A stretch of 64,000 nt of DNA from GCA-2720975 sp964469565 (GCA_964469565.1 CAYXZD010000014.1:57906-121905); one strand, 5' to 3'; counted from the first letter of the stretch, positions 53,865 to 63,503 are shown. The notes: generated by a model not told the origin, from the letters alone. Translations and numbers: made by a program.

Positions 53865-54986
53865 ATGGCGCTCGTGCAGCCACGTACTAAATCAACGAGC
53901 CTCGTTATTCGTATCGGCCTAGTGGCGGCTTCCCTCACTCTGACCCTCACGGTTATCGAGGTTGGCTTGCGCATTGCCGGCGTCGACCCGGTCCTAGACT
54001 TACGGGAGCGCGTGTTGCCTTCCACAGACTTCGCCTTGGAGCCCTCACCGGACGCAGACCAGGTGTATTCCCTCGTCCCGGGGGCGCAGGGGCAGGGAGA
54101 GGGGTACTCCATCTCGATCAACTCAGCCGGGATGCGCGATGTCGAGCGCACCCCGGTCAAACCCAAGGGGGTGCGCCGCATCCTGATTATTGGCGATTCT
54201 GTCACCTTTGGCGTGCAGATCGAAGCTGAGGACGCGTTCCCCGCCCTGATTGAGAAGGAGTGTGAGGCCAGCGGGCTATCCGTCGAAGTCTTCAATATGG
54301 GGGTCATGGGTTACGACACGGGTCAGGCCCTCGCGTTCTTGAAACGGACGGGTGTGAACTTCAATCCGGATGTCGTCGTGCTGGCCCACTGTATGAACGA
54401 TCTTGCCGAGGTACGTGTCGACTTGGAACTCCTTCAAGCACTCCAAAAATCTTCGAGTGTATTTGGGCGACTGCGAATCGTGGAATACCTACGCCTACGC
54501 AGGTTACGAGGAGGAACCCAGTCGCGTGAAACCGTCCCCCAATCCAATCCTCCTCAAGGCCTCGACGATGCCACTCAGGCAAACGTCGATCTCATCCAAG
54601 CGGGGATCGAAGCCCAGCCCGATGCCAAACCGGCCCTGCTCAATCTATACACCGAACCTTGGCGTATCCTGAATCTTCGCGAGGATTTGGCTGCATTCGC
54701 CAGCATTGCTGAGATCCACGGATTCGTCCCCCTCGTAGCAGTGCTCCCCGTTCTCAAGGAGTCACCCTTCTTGGATGAGTGGGGGCTGGCCTACAAGATT
54801 GTGTTGGCGCAAGCGCAGGCTGAGGGCTTGACTGCTGTGTCTCTCGCCAAGCAGATGGCCCGGTCGGACCGGCGTTCCATGCGCCTAGAGGCAACGGATC
54901 CGGTGCATTTCAACCGCAAGGGCCATCAAGTCGCCGCACAGGCGTTGTTTAGGTACTGCTTGGATTGCGGACTGCTCACCGAATAG
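53865..54986 (+). CDS. SGNH/GDSL-family hydrolase, membrane-anchored
   Basis: 373 residues. An N-terminal transmembrane helix (~14-35) precedes a SGNH domain: block I IIGDSVTFG (Ser near 112), block III-like LAHCMNDLAEV and the catalytic DPVHFN near 345-350. Relatives remove or transfer acyl groups from glycans and lipids on the outer side of the membrane. Its stop is 8 bp from the convergent sulfatase gene. Confidence 0.83.
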   Translation: MALVQPRTKSTSLVIRIGLVAASLTLTLTVIEVGLRIAGVDPVLDLRERVLPSTDFALEPSPDADQVYSLVPGAQGQGEGYSISINSAGMRDVERTPVKPKGVRRILIIGDSVTFGVQIEAEDAFPALIEKECEASGLSVEVFNMGVMGYDTGQALAFLKRTGVNFNPDVVVLAHCMNDLAEVRVDLELLQALQKSSSVFGRLRIVEYLRLRRLRGGTQSRETVPQSNPPQGLDDATQANVDLIQAGIEAQPDAKPALLNLYTEPWRILNLREDLAAFASIAEIHGFVPLVAVLPVLKESPFLDEWGLAYKIVLAQAQAEGLTAVSLAKQMARSDRRSMRLEATDPVHFNRKGHQVAAQALFRYCLDCGLLTE

Positions 54987-54994
54987 GTCGCAGA

Positions 54995-57298
54995 CTATTT
55001 GGCGTATCCAAGGGCACGGAGTTCCTCAAGCAGCTTGGGGTCGATCCGTTCTTCATCGAGTTCGGCTCCCCCGGACAGGGACTCGCCCCAGATCACGATG
55101 GAGCCTGGCGGAACCCGATCGGGAAAGAACCCAGTCCGCAAGTCGGCGATGATGCGACCATCGGGGGGGTAAGGGAACAGGAGCCCTAGCTCATCGGCGG
55201 CGACTGAGCGGCCGTCGAGCACAACGTCTTTGGATGCGGGCCAGCGACCGTCAAAGCGGTAAAGCCCGTAGGTGTCTTGGAAATGCTCACTGGAGAGGCT
55301 GGCCCAGACGGGCTCAGTGGTCTGGCTGCTCATCAATTGCAGAGTGCTGCGTTTTTCGAGGACAGGCGGCCAGCCTCCGGCATCGCGGACAGCGAGTCCC
55401 TCCCATGCTGCCATGCTCATGCAACGAAACTCTGCACGCAGGCTCTGAGCTCCGCGTGGGGTCATTTGGAAACGCCACAATCCCTCCCTAGCGCCTGTCC
55501 ACAGCTCGAGTTGGGGTGATGTGGGTACTGGGCCTTCCTTGGGTTCCCAGAGGGGTAAGACGGTCGTCCTGCACACAGGATTCTTGCCAATCCAAATGGT
55601 CTGACTCAGGTCTTCACAGCCCGCACGGCGAATCTGCCAGATATCTTGGGTCGGTTGGGGGGAGCGCGTGAGGGTCAACATCAACGCCTCGTCGTCGATG
55701 GTCCCTTTCCAATGCAGCCGCTTGCCTTGTTCGGAGAGGCAACTGGCAGGCAGGCCACTCATGGAACTGAATCCCGTACCGCTTGTAGTGAGCTCCAGTT
55801 CTAGGGAAAAGGGTTCCTGATCGGGAAGCACGGCAAGGTGGAGAAGGGCCTTGGGTCGATACTCGGCTGCGGCCTGTTCAAGGGCTTGCCGTGCGGCGGA
55901 ACGATGCCCGGCGGCGAGGTTGTCCCACTCTTCTGGATCGCTGTTGAGGTTGTAGAGGCGATCCTTGCCCTGTTGACCCGACGAGATGAATTTGAGGTCT
56001 TGCGCCCTTACAGCGAGAGCCTCTTGGCCAGAAGACTCTATATACACCTGCTCGTTGAGCTGTGCGGTAGGATCGTCGAGCAGGGCGACTAGGCTCTGGC
56101 CTTCGACAGGAGGCTGGTTGGGAAGGTCGAGCAGTTCGAGAATGGTGGGCAAGATGTCAATGTTCTGCGTCAGGCCCTCACTGCGGGCTGGCTGCATTTG
56201 ACCGGGGAGCTTGATGATGAGGGGAGTGTGTGCCACCGCTTCGTACAACTCGCTGTGGGTGAAGGCGAGTTGTTCGCGGTGATCGCGCGGCCCTTCCATG
56301 TTCTCTCCATGGTCGGCGCAGACGATCACTAGGGCCTCTTCGGCAATCCCCATAGAATCGAGGCGCTGCATGAGGGCGTTGAACGCTTGGTCGCAGGCAA
56401 GAATCTCCGCGTCATACATGGCGCGCCCATTGGCCAGTCGCAGCCGACCCCAGAGGGCGCGATCCTTCTTCTTGAATTCGCGCCCCATCCAGTCCCGCCG
56501 CTCTTGGGTGTCCCTGCTACGCAACTCAGCACTATAGGATTGCAAGTCAAGGGCAGCGAGGTGGTGATCGAGGAAGGTATCCCGTAAGTCCGCTGGCGGA
56601 TCGTAGGTGAGTCCCCGGAAGTCGGTGTGTGGATCAAAGTAGTGCACCCACAGCATCAAGGCCTTGCCGGATTCGCTTTGCTCGTACTCGTCCAGGGCGG
56701 CAAAGACCCGTTCGTTTGTGTATGACCCGCGCGCGAGCTTGCTGCGTTCAATGGGGGGCAAGCCAGAGGGGATCACAGAGAAGTGATCCCATCCATCAAA
56801 CAGCAACGCGTCGCGATCCATGGAAGCCCAGCTGGGGTGACTCGTCACCGCAATGCAGTGGTAGTCTGCCGCCTTCATGCGGTGCGCTAGGTTCGTATCG
56901 GCTACGCCCTGCCCCGCACTGTCGCCCACAGGAACGGCAAGGTAGTTACCGTGGGTCTTCGGGTACAGCCCAGTTAGGATGGATGTAATCGCGGGTACGG
57001 TGGAGTTGTACTGGGTCGTGTTCGCCATGAACTGGTGTCCTTCAGCGGCGAATTGGTCGAGGTGCGGGCTTGTGGGCAACTCGTATCCATAACAGGAAAG
57101 GTGGTCAGCCCGCAGAGTGTCAATAATGACGAGGACGACAGGCGTGCCTTCAGGTAGGCGTGCGGGATCTGTCGGCGGCGTGCAACTGCCCAATTGCAGG
57201 CCAAGGAGGACTGCTGCAAACCACTGGACTCCCCCGTTCCCTGCGGGCGAGAGGCCTCCACCCGGTGGCTTGCACGGGCGCAGCCTACTCAAGGACAT
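54995..57298 (-). CDS. Sulfatase-fold lipoprotein with C-terminal beta domain
   Basis: 767 residues. The lipobox LQLGSC (Cys near 39) suggests a lipoprotein. PVVLVIIDTLRADHLSCYGYELP gives the metal-binding start, and VCADHGENMEG near 330 the second metal site. In the formylglycine position the sequence reads NSTVPAITS, with Thr and no PSR, so sulfatase activity is doubtful. Residues ~500-767 form an extra beta-rich domain. Its start overlaps the stop of the upstream gene by 14 bp, implying coupling. Confidence 0.8.
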   Translation of the reverse strand: MSLSRLRPCKPPGGGLSPAGNGGVQWFAAVLLGLQLGSCTPPTDPARLPEGTPVVLVIIDTLRADHLSCYGYELPTSPHLDQFAAEGHQFMANTTQYNSTVPAITSILTGLYPKTHGNYLAVPVGDSAGQGVADTNLAHRMKAADYHCIAVTSHPSWASMDRDALLFDGWDHFSVIPSGLPPIERSKLARGSYTNERVFAALDEYEQSESGKALMLWVHYFDPHTDFRGLTYDPPADLRDTFLDHHLAALDLQSYSAELRSRDTQERRDWMGREFKKKDRALWGRLRLANGRAMYDAEILACDQAFNALMQRLDSMGIAEEALVIVCADHGENMEGPRDHREQLAFTHSELYEAVAHTPLIIKLPGQMQPARSEGLTQNIDILPTILELLDLPNQPPVEGQSLVALLDDPTAQLNEQVYIESSGQEALAVRAQDLKFISSGQQGKDRLYNLNSDPEEWDNLAAGHRSAARQALEQAAAEYRPKALLHLAVLPDQEPFSLELELTTSGTGFSSMSGLPASCLSEQGKRLHWKGTIDDEALMLTLTRSPQPTQDIWQIRRAGCEDLSQTIWIGKNPVCRTTVLPLWEPKEGPVPTSPQLELWTGAREGLWRFQMTPRGAQSLRAEFRCMSMAAWEGLAVRDAGGWPPVLEKRSTLQLMSSQTTEPVWASLSSEHFQDTYGLYRFDGRWPASKDVVLDGRSVAADELGLLFPYPPDGRIIADLRTGFFPDRVPPGSIVIWGESLSGGAELDEERIDPKLLEELRALGYAK

Positions 57299-58178
57299 TT
57301 ACGGCGAGCGTGCGACGCGTGGTCGTGCCGCTCGACCCTGTGACCACTAGCTCGATGCGCATGGACCCGGGTGCGGTGGGGTAAAGGCACAGGGTGCCGT
57401 CCTTGCTGCGCTCCACGTAGCCCCGGCCTGGACCATGAAGGATCCAACGCAGGTGGGGCGTTCCGTCCTCTGGGTCGCGAACCCGTACCTTCAATGCCAG
57501 GGACTCGCCTGCACGCACCTTGGAATCTGCACTCGACAGCTCTGCGATCGTTGGTTGGGGAATGACTACCCCAGCGGGGACAATCTTGCGGCGCAAGAGG
57601 GACTTGTCGATGCCCCGAGCGATACTGACTAGGTCGAGGTCGGGATCTTGTCTCGCGTCGTAGGCCAAGATGCGGACTGCTACGTTCCCTCGAACCATGG
57701 CAATCCACGCAATCGCGTTGGGACCGGCCCCTGAACGGCTGAAATAGCCCACGTCGGCAAGGGCTGGATCTAGTTCAGATAAGGCGGGGCGTTTGGCCGG
57801 AGACTGCAATCCGCCTAGCCACATGAGGAGCTCCGAATGAGCTTGACGGGGCGTAGAGGCTACATAGGACTCAATCAGGAAGGACGGGTTCGTCGAGCGC
57901 GGCTTCGTGCGGGTAAACCGGCGCGTGAGCCGACCGTCAATGGCCTGCAGGTCGGTCTGCTCCCAACCATCGAGCTGCAACTGATTGTCCATCCCCGTGC
58001 GTGCCGGGCCGCGGGTCCAATCCTGTGCCTGGTAGAGCTTTGCGATGGCCGCCCTATGTTTCTGGGCAACATCAATATCGGGTTGGGGAGCCTGGCCATG
58101 GGCCGGGGTGCATAACAGGGCAAGCACCACCCCTATCAGGCTGGCTGTGAATCGTCGCAAGGGTTGCAGGGTCGACAT
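57285..58178 (-). CDS. Secreted protein of unknown function with C-terminal Ig/PKD-like domain
   Basis: 297 residues. The signal peptide ends near TPAHGQA. Residues ~30-190 are not recognised. Residues ~205-297 (LSSADSKVRAGESLALKVRVRDPEDG..., ELVVTGSSGTTTRRTLAVNV) have the rhythm of a PKD/cadherin-like beta-sandwich. It is sandwiched between two minus-strand exported proteins and overlaps the sulfatase-fold lipoprotein by 14 bp. Confidence 0.7.
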   Translation of the reverse strand: MSTLQPLRRFTASLIGVVLALLCTPAHGQAPQPDIDVAQKHRAAIAKLYQAQDWTRGPARTGMDNQLQLDGWEQTDLQAIDGRLTRRFTRTKPRSTNPSFLIESYVASTPRQAHSELLMWLGGLQSPAKRPALSELDPALADVGYFSRSGAGPNAIAWIAMVRGNVAVRILAYDARQDPDLDLVSIARGIDKSLLRRKIVPAGVVIPQPTIAELSSADSKVRAGESLALKVRVRDPEDGTPHLRWILHGPGRGYVERSKDGTLCLYPTAPGSMRIELVVTGSSGTTTRRTLAVNVLE

Positions 58179-58196
58179 GGCGGGTAGGCGTCCGGC

Positions 58197-59855
58197 CTAT
58201 TGAATGCCAGGCAGGGCCTGGACGGTTTTCTTGGGGCTGTTGAAGCAGGAAAGAAAGTTGTAGCCGGTACTCGGGTCCTTCCAATTGCGGTGGTTATTCC
58301 AACCTGGGAATCCGGGCACCTCGTTGGGATTGCCATCCTCGTCGAGCTGCATGCAGGTGTCCGAAACGCTGAGTCCGTTCTTGTCGGTCACGATGTGGTG
58401 GTAGCTAAACCCGTGGTTCCCACTACCCCAAAGATCAGTTGTGTACTCAGGGGCACCGATACCCCAGATGGCCTTGAGGGACATGGAGCCCAACTGCACG
58501 GGTTGCATGTTCGTGCACCCCATCATGCTGAGCATGGTTGTAGTGGCGCCCATGTTGTCGGTGCAGTTGACGAAGATACCGTTGGCATGATCGTTCAGAA
58601 GCCGCGAAAGGTGCATGTCCCACGGGCCAGTGTTGAAGTAATGGGTGGCTCCGCCATCCCCGCCAAGGGATGGACAGTCGTAGAGGACCCCTTCGATGGC
58701 GGTTTCCAAGCCCCCGTTTTGGCCAAAGAAACCCTTCACGAAAACATCCGTGAGTTTGCGTTGGCTGTGGGTGGGCATGGCGAGGGTGCTCTTCCAATGG
58801 CTAATGAAATCGGCCACCTCGACCCATGGACCCGCGTATCGGGTTGTATTGGGAGCCCCAGCCTTCCAGACGGGGGGGCCGAGCAGTGTGTAGAATCGCA
58901 AGGCAATCGGGTGCTGGCCGGGGATGTCTTGCCAGTCCGAGGTTCCCGTGGGGGCTGCTTGCCAACGCACTGAAGCGATCCAATCGGTTCGGCAGACTTC
59001 GGGGGGCAGGCTCGGCAGGCTAAGAGACGATGTGCCGCCAGGGGTGATGACTGTGCTCACGATCTCTGTGCCGTTCACGGTGAGGACAGACCGTAGATCG
59101 TGGCTGGCGGTGGGATAGCCGGCGGCCATGGGTGCACCGTTGGCATCGGTCCCCGTGCTTCCCCAGGTTAGCTCAAGGGTTGGCGAGGACCCCATCACAT
59201 AGGCGAGGGGATAGTTGTAGGTCGTCGTTGCATAGTTATTGCCATCGAGTACGGGTGCATCCGTGGCGGTGTGCAATGGGACGGGTGGCCTCGGCTCCCC
59301 TGAGTTGTAGTCTAGATCTGACACTTCGCCAGCGGCGGCGAGATTGGCGTACTCATGGATTTGCGGTGTGGCGAAGAACTCGTAGTTTGAACTTTTGCGG
59401 AAGTAAACCATGGGGAATTCGTCGTTTCCCATGCTGCTCGCCTGGGCTTCAATCTCCGTCACACCGAGGCGAACGAGATCGAGGGGCAGGTTGACGTTGT
59501 GTTGGCCGGGTGCTGAAAAACGCACCGTATAGGTACCCGTGGAACAGCGGAGTCCGAGATTGTCGCGACCGTCCCAGGAGACAAGGCGGACACTGTCGTC
59601 TGTCAGAACACCGCTCCAGGGCTGTGCGATGATCGAGCTTCCCTGGAGCACCTCGCAGGAAACCAGAGTCGATGCGCGCCCGGATTCAAGGTGCACAGCG
59701 TATTGGGCTGCACCTCCGGGCAGCTTGGGGTCGGCGACTCGAGTCACGTGGTCTAGGCGCAGCCAGGTGGAATCTGGTTGGGCCGGAAGGGCGGCGCTCC
59801 CTAGCAATAGGGCAGCGCCGAGGATTGTTACCCGAGAAAGGCTGGTGGTGATCAT
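58197..59855 (-). CDS. Secreted protein with FlgD-like and transglutaminase-like regions
   Basis: 552 residues. Signal peptide MITTSLSRVTILGAALLL..., cleaved near LPAQP. An N-terminal FlgD/Ig-like segment (DGRDNLGLRCSTGTYTVRF) is followed by a long unrecognised beta-rich part. A C-terminal region (~370-552) has NCTDNMGATTTML, SYHHIVTD and DTCMQLDEDG, resembling the Cys-His-Asp core of transglutaminase-like proteins. The first ~45 codons and the region upstream of this gene are duplicated at 61919-62165. Confidence 0.7.
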   Translation of the reverse strand: MITTSLSRVTILGAALLLGSAALPAQPDSTWLRLDHVTRVADPKLPGGAAQYAVHLESGRASTLVSCEVLQGSSIIAQPWSGVLTDDSVRLVSWDGRDNLGLRCSTGTYTVRFSAPGQHNVNLPLDLVRLGVTEIEAQASSMGNDEFPMVYFRKSSNYEFFATPQIHEYANLAAAGEVSDLDYNSGEPRPPVPLHTATDAPVLDGNNYATTTYNYPLAYVMGSSPTLELTWGSTGTDANGAPMAAGYPTASHDLRSVLTVNGTEIVSTVITPGGTSSLSLPSLPPEVCRTDWIASVRWQAAPTGTSDWQDIPGQHPIALRFYTLLGPPVWKAGAPNTTRYAGPWVEVADFISHWKSTLAMPTHSQRKLTDVFVKGFFGQNGGLETAIEGVLYDCPSLGGDGGATHYFNTGPWDMHLSRLLNDHANGIFVNCTDNMGATTTMLSMMGCTNMQPVQLGSMSLKAIWGIGAPEYTTDLWGSGNHGFSYHHIVTDKNGLSVSDTCMQLDEDGNPNEVPGFPGWNNHRNWKDPSTGYNFLSCFNSPKKTVQALPGIQ

Positions 59856-59967
59856 CTAGAGTGCTGGGGCGTGAGAGGGCCGGGTCAGGCCAAGAATCCG
59901 CAGGGATTCGGTCAAGGACAAAGCTAACTCAAAGGGTGTTTGCACGGGAGTGAATTCCCTCCAGGCC
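59721..59967. repeat. 247-bp duplicated segment, copy A
   Basis: Covers codons 1-45 of the gene at 58197-59855 plus 112 bp upstream. The copy at 61919-62165 is the same length with no gaps; I count 14 differences (about 94% identity). Copy A contains the functional gene start. Confidence 0.95.
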
Positions 59968-60194
59968 CTCATCCGCACGGCGTTGGGCCGAGCTCCGGTG
60001 CCCTAGAACGTGCTCGGCCGGATCCAGCGGACTCCCACCAGTAGACTCGGGGTACCAGAGTGGGACGCCGGCGGGTCACCTGATGGGGAGGGCGGACGGC
60101 CTAGCCCCATTCAAGGGGGTAAGCTTGCCTTAGGTTCACATCATGTGAGGCTTCGATCCGAACTTTCGCTGCGCCATCGCCATTCAAGCCACCT
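59856..60194. other. Divergent intergenic region
   Basis: 339 bp between two exported-protein genes read outward. The first 112 bp belong to the duplicated segment and should contain the promoter of the minus-strand gene. A perfect 6-bp dyad TCACAT-C-ATGTGA (60136-60148) lies 47 bp before the FG-GAP protein start and could be an operator; its order is the reverse of a CRP site. No gene seen. Confidence 0.35.
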
Positions 60195-61823
60195 ATGCTG
60201 ATTTGCCTGCCACGTTTTTCCAGCGGCCTTGCAAGATGCGGGCTGCTTCTCGCCTTTTGCTCGCCCAGCCTCGGTCAAACCGAGGACTTCAAGTTTGTTG
60301 GATCTGGATCTCAACCCACCGATGCCAACGGTCATGCGGTGGATATGGACAGCGACTATATAGTGATCGGTGCCCGCGACGCGGTGACTGGCGGCGTGGA
60401 CATTGGCGCAGCCTATGTTCTTGATCGCGCCACCGGTCTGGAGCTGTACAAGCTCGTACCAAGTGACGGAGTCTCCTACGACAAATTCGGTTACAGCGTC
60501 GCCGTGGAAAATGGCATAGCCCTAATTGGTTCGCCGCACCACAGCGTCGGCAGTTCTCCCAAAGTAGGTGTGGTGTACATCTACGACCTCAGTTCAGGCT
60601 TGGAGATTGGGCGTCTGCTTCCGGCCACCATGGACTACAACGGTCACTTTGGGATTGGTGTTGCCTTAGAAGGCAGCCTTGCTGCGGTAGGCGGCCACAC
60701 GCGAGATACGGCAGCCGTCGATTCGGGAGAAGTCGGTGTGTTCGATTGGGTGACGGGCACTCAATTGCACTCGCTCGTCGCCGTGGACGCCACCCAAGGT
60801 GATCGCTTGGGGTGGACCGTTGCAATGGATGGTGGCTTGGTGCTCGCCGGAGCAAACTATGATGACCAGGCGGGGCCGGATGCCGGGTCGGCCTATGTGT
60901 TCGACGCCAATACGGGCGTTCAGGTTCACAAGCTCCTCCCCGCGAGTGTTGTGTCAGGGGACTTGTTTGGGTGGAAGGTCGCCATGGAAAACGGCTTGGC
61001 GGTCATCGGAGCACACCAACAAGACCTGATTGGGGCCAACAACTGTGGGGCAATCTATCTGTTTGATGCCATCAATGGCACGGAACTCATGCACCTCCAT
61101 GCTCCCGATGGTGAGGCGAATGACCACTTTGGATTCTCAGTCAATCTCAATGGGGGTTACGTTGTTGTGGGGGCAGAGGCGAGTGACACTGCAGGCAAGG
61201 ACGCCGGTGCGGTGTATGTGCTGGACGTGCTTAGTGGGGCCCAACAATTCAAGGTCATGGCCAGTGATGCGAGTAGGAACGATCTGTTTGGTTCGGCCGT
61301 TTGCGTGGACGGCACGACCCTCTTGGTCGGTGGTACGGGCGTGGATGATGGTGGTAATAATGCTGGAGCGGCGTATCAATACGACTTGAGCAGTTGCGGG
61401 GTGCGCTATTGCGGGGCCTCGACCGGCTCGCCGCTCAACAAGGCCAACCTCAACGCAAACAGTTGCCAACTCACGAACCCCATCAACCTCATCCTGAGTA
61501 ATGCCCCCCAAGGGCAATTCACGTATCTACTCATTGGATCGGGCAACTCCACGGTGAACAATCCCGCAGGTGCATTGGGGGATCTGTGCGTGGTAGGTGG
61601 GTTTCTTAGTCGCTACCGCCTGGATCTGGGCGCCATTTCCACGGCGGGTACGTTCAGTACGGATATTTCAGATTCAAACTCAGGTGGGTCGGGCTTTGGA
61701 ATCCCTTCATCGGGCGGCGCTGCCATCCAGGCGGGGCAGACGTGGCACTTCCAGTATTGGCACCGTATGCCAGGCGGTGCCCCGTCGAGTTTTAGCGAGG
61801 CCCTAGCGATTACGTTTCAATAA
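60195..61823 (+). CDS. Secreted FG-GAP beta-propeller protein with planctomycete-type C-terminal domain
   Basis: 542 residues. The signal peptide ends near PSLGQT. About seven FG-GAP-like repeats (~30-400) share the pattern DKFGYSVAVENGIALIGSP, DRLGWTVAMDGGLVLAGA, DLFGWKVAMENGLAVIGA and DHFGFSVNLNGGYVVVGA, forming an integrin-alpha-like propeller. The last ~140 residues start SCGVRYCGASTGSPLNKANL and end FQYWHRMPGG...SEALAITFQ, a domain I associate with exported planctomycete proteins, perhaps for sorting. ATG 60195 has no Shine-Dalgarno site. Confidence 0.88.
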   Translation: MLICLPRFSSGLARCGLLLAFCSPSLGQTEDFKFVGSGSQPTDANGHAVDMDSDYIVIGARDAVTGGVDIGAAYVLDRATGLELYKLVPSDGVSYDKFGYSVAVENGIALIGSPHHSVGSSPKVGVVYIYDLSSGLEIGRLLPATMDYNGHFGIGVALEGSLAAVGGHTRDTAAVDSGEVGVFDWVTGTQLHSLVAVDATQGDRLGWTVAMDGGLVLAGANYDDQAGPDAGSAYVFDANTGVQVHKLLPASVVSGDLFGWKVAMENGLAVIGAHQQDLIGANNCGAIYLFDAINGTELMHLHAPDGEANDHFGFSVNLNGGYVVVGAEASDTAGKDAGAVYVLDVLSGAQQFKVMASDASRNDLFGSAVCVDGTTLLVGGTGVDDGGNNAGAAYQYDLSSCGVRYCGASTGSPLNKANLNANSCQLTNPINLILSNAPQGQFTYLLIGSGNSTVNNPAGALGDLCVVGGFLSRYRLDLGAISTAGTFSTDISDSNSGGSGFGIPSSGGAAIQAGQTWHFQYWHRMPGGAPSSFSEALAITFQ

Positions 61824-61858
61824 TCGAGTTCACGGGACATCTCCCGAGCATCTCCTAG

Positions 61859-62053
61859 TCAATTCAGATTTGCATCAAGGGGCGGCCCCTTGGGGGTGCC
61901 TTGCGCTGCACCGCCGACCAGCTTGGGGTCGGCGACTCGAGTCACGTGGTCTAGGCTCAGCCAGGTGGAAACTGGTTGGGCCGGAATGGCGGCGCTCCCT
62001 AGGAATAGGGCAGCGCCGAGGATTGTCACCCGAGTAAGGCTGGTGGTGACCAT
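61859..62053 (-). pseudogene. Truncated duplicate of the 58197-59855 gene start
   Basis: The open frame encodes MVTTSLTRVTILGAALFLGSAA and continues to VADPKLVGGAAQ, nearly identical to the first ~50 residues of the neighbouring secreted protein. It then switches to unrelated sequence and stops after 64 codons. The start lies inside duplicated segment B. It could still be translated into a short exported peptide but is best read as a fragment. Confidence 0.8.
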
Positions 62054-62165
62054 CTAGAGTGCTGGGGCGTGACAGGGCCGGGTAAGGCCAAGGATCCGCA
62101 GGGATTCGGTCAAGGACAAAGCTCACTCAAAGTGTGTGTGCACGGGAGTGAATTCCCTCCACGCC
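61919..62165. repeat. 247-bp duplicated segment, copy B
   Basis: Copy of 59721-59967 in the same orientation. It ends 80 bp before the transposase pseudogene. The rest of the 61824-62244 gap (about 420 bp between intact genes) shows nothing else. Confidence 0.95.
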
Positions 62166-62244
62166 GTGGTGTCCAGAAACTCAGCCGCGTCATTTCGCCC
62201 CTGATTGCGGTGTTTGCCGAGCAGGTATTCTGGAGGGATGGCGA

Positions 62245-63017
62245 GTGATCTCCTCCCATCTCCAAGTTCTCCTGCTCACGTTCTCCGGCTTCCTGAAGCG
62301 GCATCAAGCCGACGTCGTCGCCTAGCTCGTCGAAGAAATCCGCGTCCTCAAGGAGCAGATGAATGGACGGCGTCTGCGGTTCACGGACCACCAGCGCAGA
62401 CGGCTTGCAGCGAAGGGGAAGCGTATGGGCAGAGGCAGGCCCTCAAGCGCGTCGCAACCATCTTCACACCAGACACGATCATGCGCTGGCACGGGCGCCT
62501 GATCGCGGCCAAGTGGACCTACAAGACCAAGGGTGTAGGACGGCCGGGGCTGATGAAGAGGATCAAGTCCCTGAGCGTTCGGATGGCCAGCGACCACCCG
62601 ACCTGGGGCTACTGCCGCATCCAGGGCGGGCTCAAGTCCGTAGGGCATCGAGTGGCAAGCACGGCGTTCGTCAATGTGCTGAAAGACAACGGGATCCAGC
62701 CAGCACCAGAGGGTCCGTCTTCCTGGCGGTCCTTCCTCAAGGTCCAGAGGGGGCAGCTTGCTGCCACGGACTTCTTCTCCGTCGAGGATTGGACGCCGAG
62801 GGGGCTGCAGACCTACTACGCACTGTTTGTCATCAATCTCAAGAGTCGGCGTGTTCATGTGGCAGGGCTCACGACGACACCCAGCGAGGCCTTCATGGAA
62901 CAGGTCGCACGCAACTGGACCGCTTGCGTGGCTGGTTTCCTGCGGGATCATCGCACCCGGATCTGTGACTGAGACACGAAGTTCACGGTGCGGTTTCGAG
63001 CGACGTTCGTGCGCTAA
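62245..63017 (+). pseudogene. Decayed integrase-core (rve/DDE) transposase, N-terminal and central part
   Basis: GTG 62245 has GGAGGG about 8 nt upstream and opens ISSHLQVLLLTFSGFLKRHQ; an in-frame TAG follows after HQADVVA, then LVEEIRVLKEQMNGRR. A frameshift near 62430-62445 moves the reading to the frame of RVATIFTPDTIMRWHGRL, TWGYCRIQGGLKSVGHRV, AATDFFSVEDWTPRGLQ and YYALFVINLKSRRVHVAGL, the pattern of planctomycete/actinobacterial integrase-core transposases. A TGA at 62970 interrupts before DTKFTVRFRATFV, then TAA at 63015. At least two stops and one frameshift make it non-functional. The C-terminal part is missing here; a matching piece lies at 63645. No terminal repeats were identified. 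Confidence 0.85.
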
Positions 63018-63038
63018 AACCTCTGACTCCTGAGGATC

Positions 63039-63503
63039 TCAGTTGGTGGGGACTCCGTGGAAGATGATGAAGATGGATGTAGTACCATTGCGGTGGTTTA
63101 CGCGTCTGGCCCAGACCAGCCCACTTTCGCTCTCGCTGGTGTAGGTGACACCGAAGTGGAGCAATTTATCGGGGTCGCGCCCGATGTGTTCCCTGTCGGC
63201 TTGGGCCCCGGTCTTTGCGAACATGATCGTCAGCCGGTCGTGTAGATCCGACAAGCGATCGGCCAGCTCTGCTTCAGTCACATCAGAGAGGGGAAATTCG
63301 TATTCCCAAGTTATGAAATGGCCCCTCTCGTTACCTACGCCACCATGGCCGACGGCGATACTGTCAATCAAGGCGTCACCCCACGCCGCGTCCACACACT
63401 CGGTGATGTGGTCGTGGAGGGTCACGTACTCAATGGATGCCACGGTGCGAGTGCCGCAGCTGGAAAGGAGGGTAAGGGCGAGCAGTAGGGCTAGGCTTTT
63501 CAC
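63039..63503 (-). CDS. Small lipoprotein of unknown function
   Basis: 154 residues. The lipobox LLSSCG near residue 16 indicates a lipoprotein. The mature part is acidic (VTLHDHITECVDAAWGDAL, EAELADRLSDLHDRLTIMF) and not recognised. The start is GTG 63503. The gene sits between the two transposase remnants, so it may have arrived with, or inserted into, the element. Confidence 0.65.
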   Translation of the reverse strand: MKSLALLLALTLLSSCGTRTVASIEYVTLHDHITECVDAAWGDALIDSIAVGHGGVGNERGHFITWEYEFPLSDVTEAELADRLSDLHDRLTIMFAKTGAQADREHIGRDPDKLLHFGVTYTSESESGLVWARRVNHRNGTTSIFIIFHGVPTN

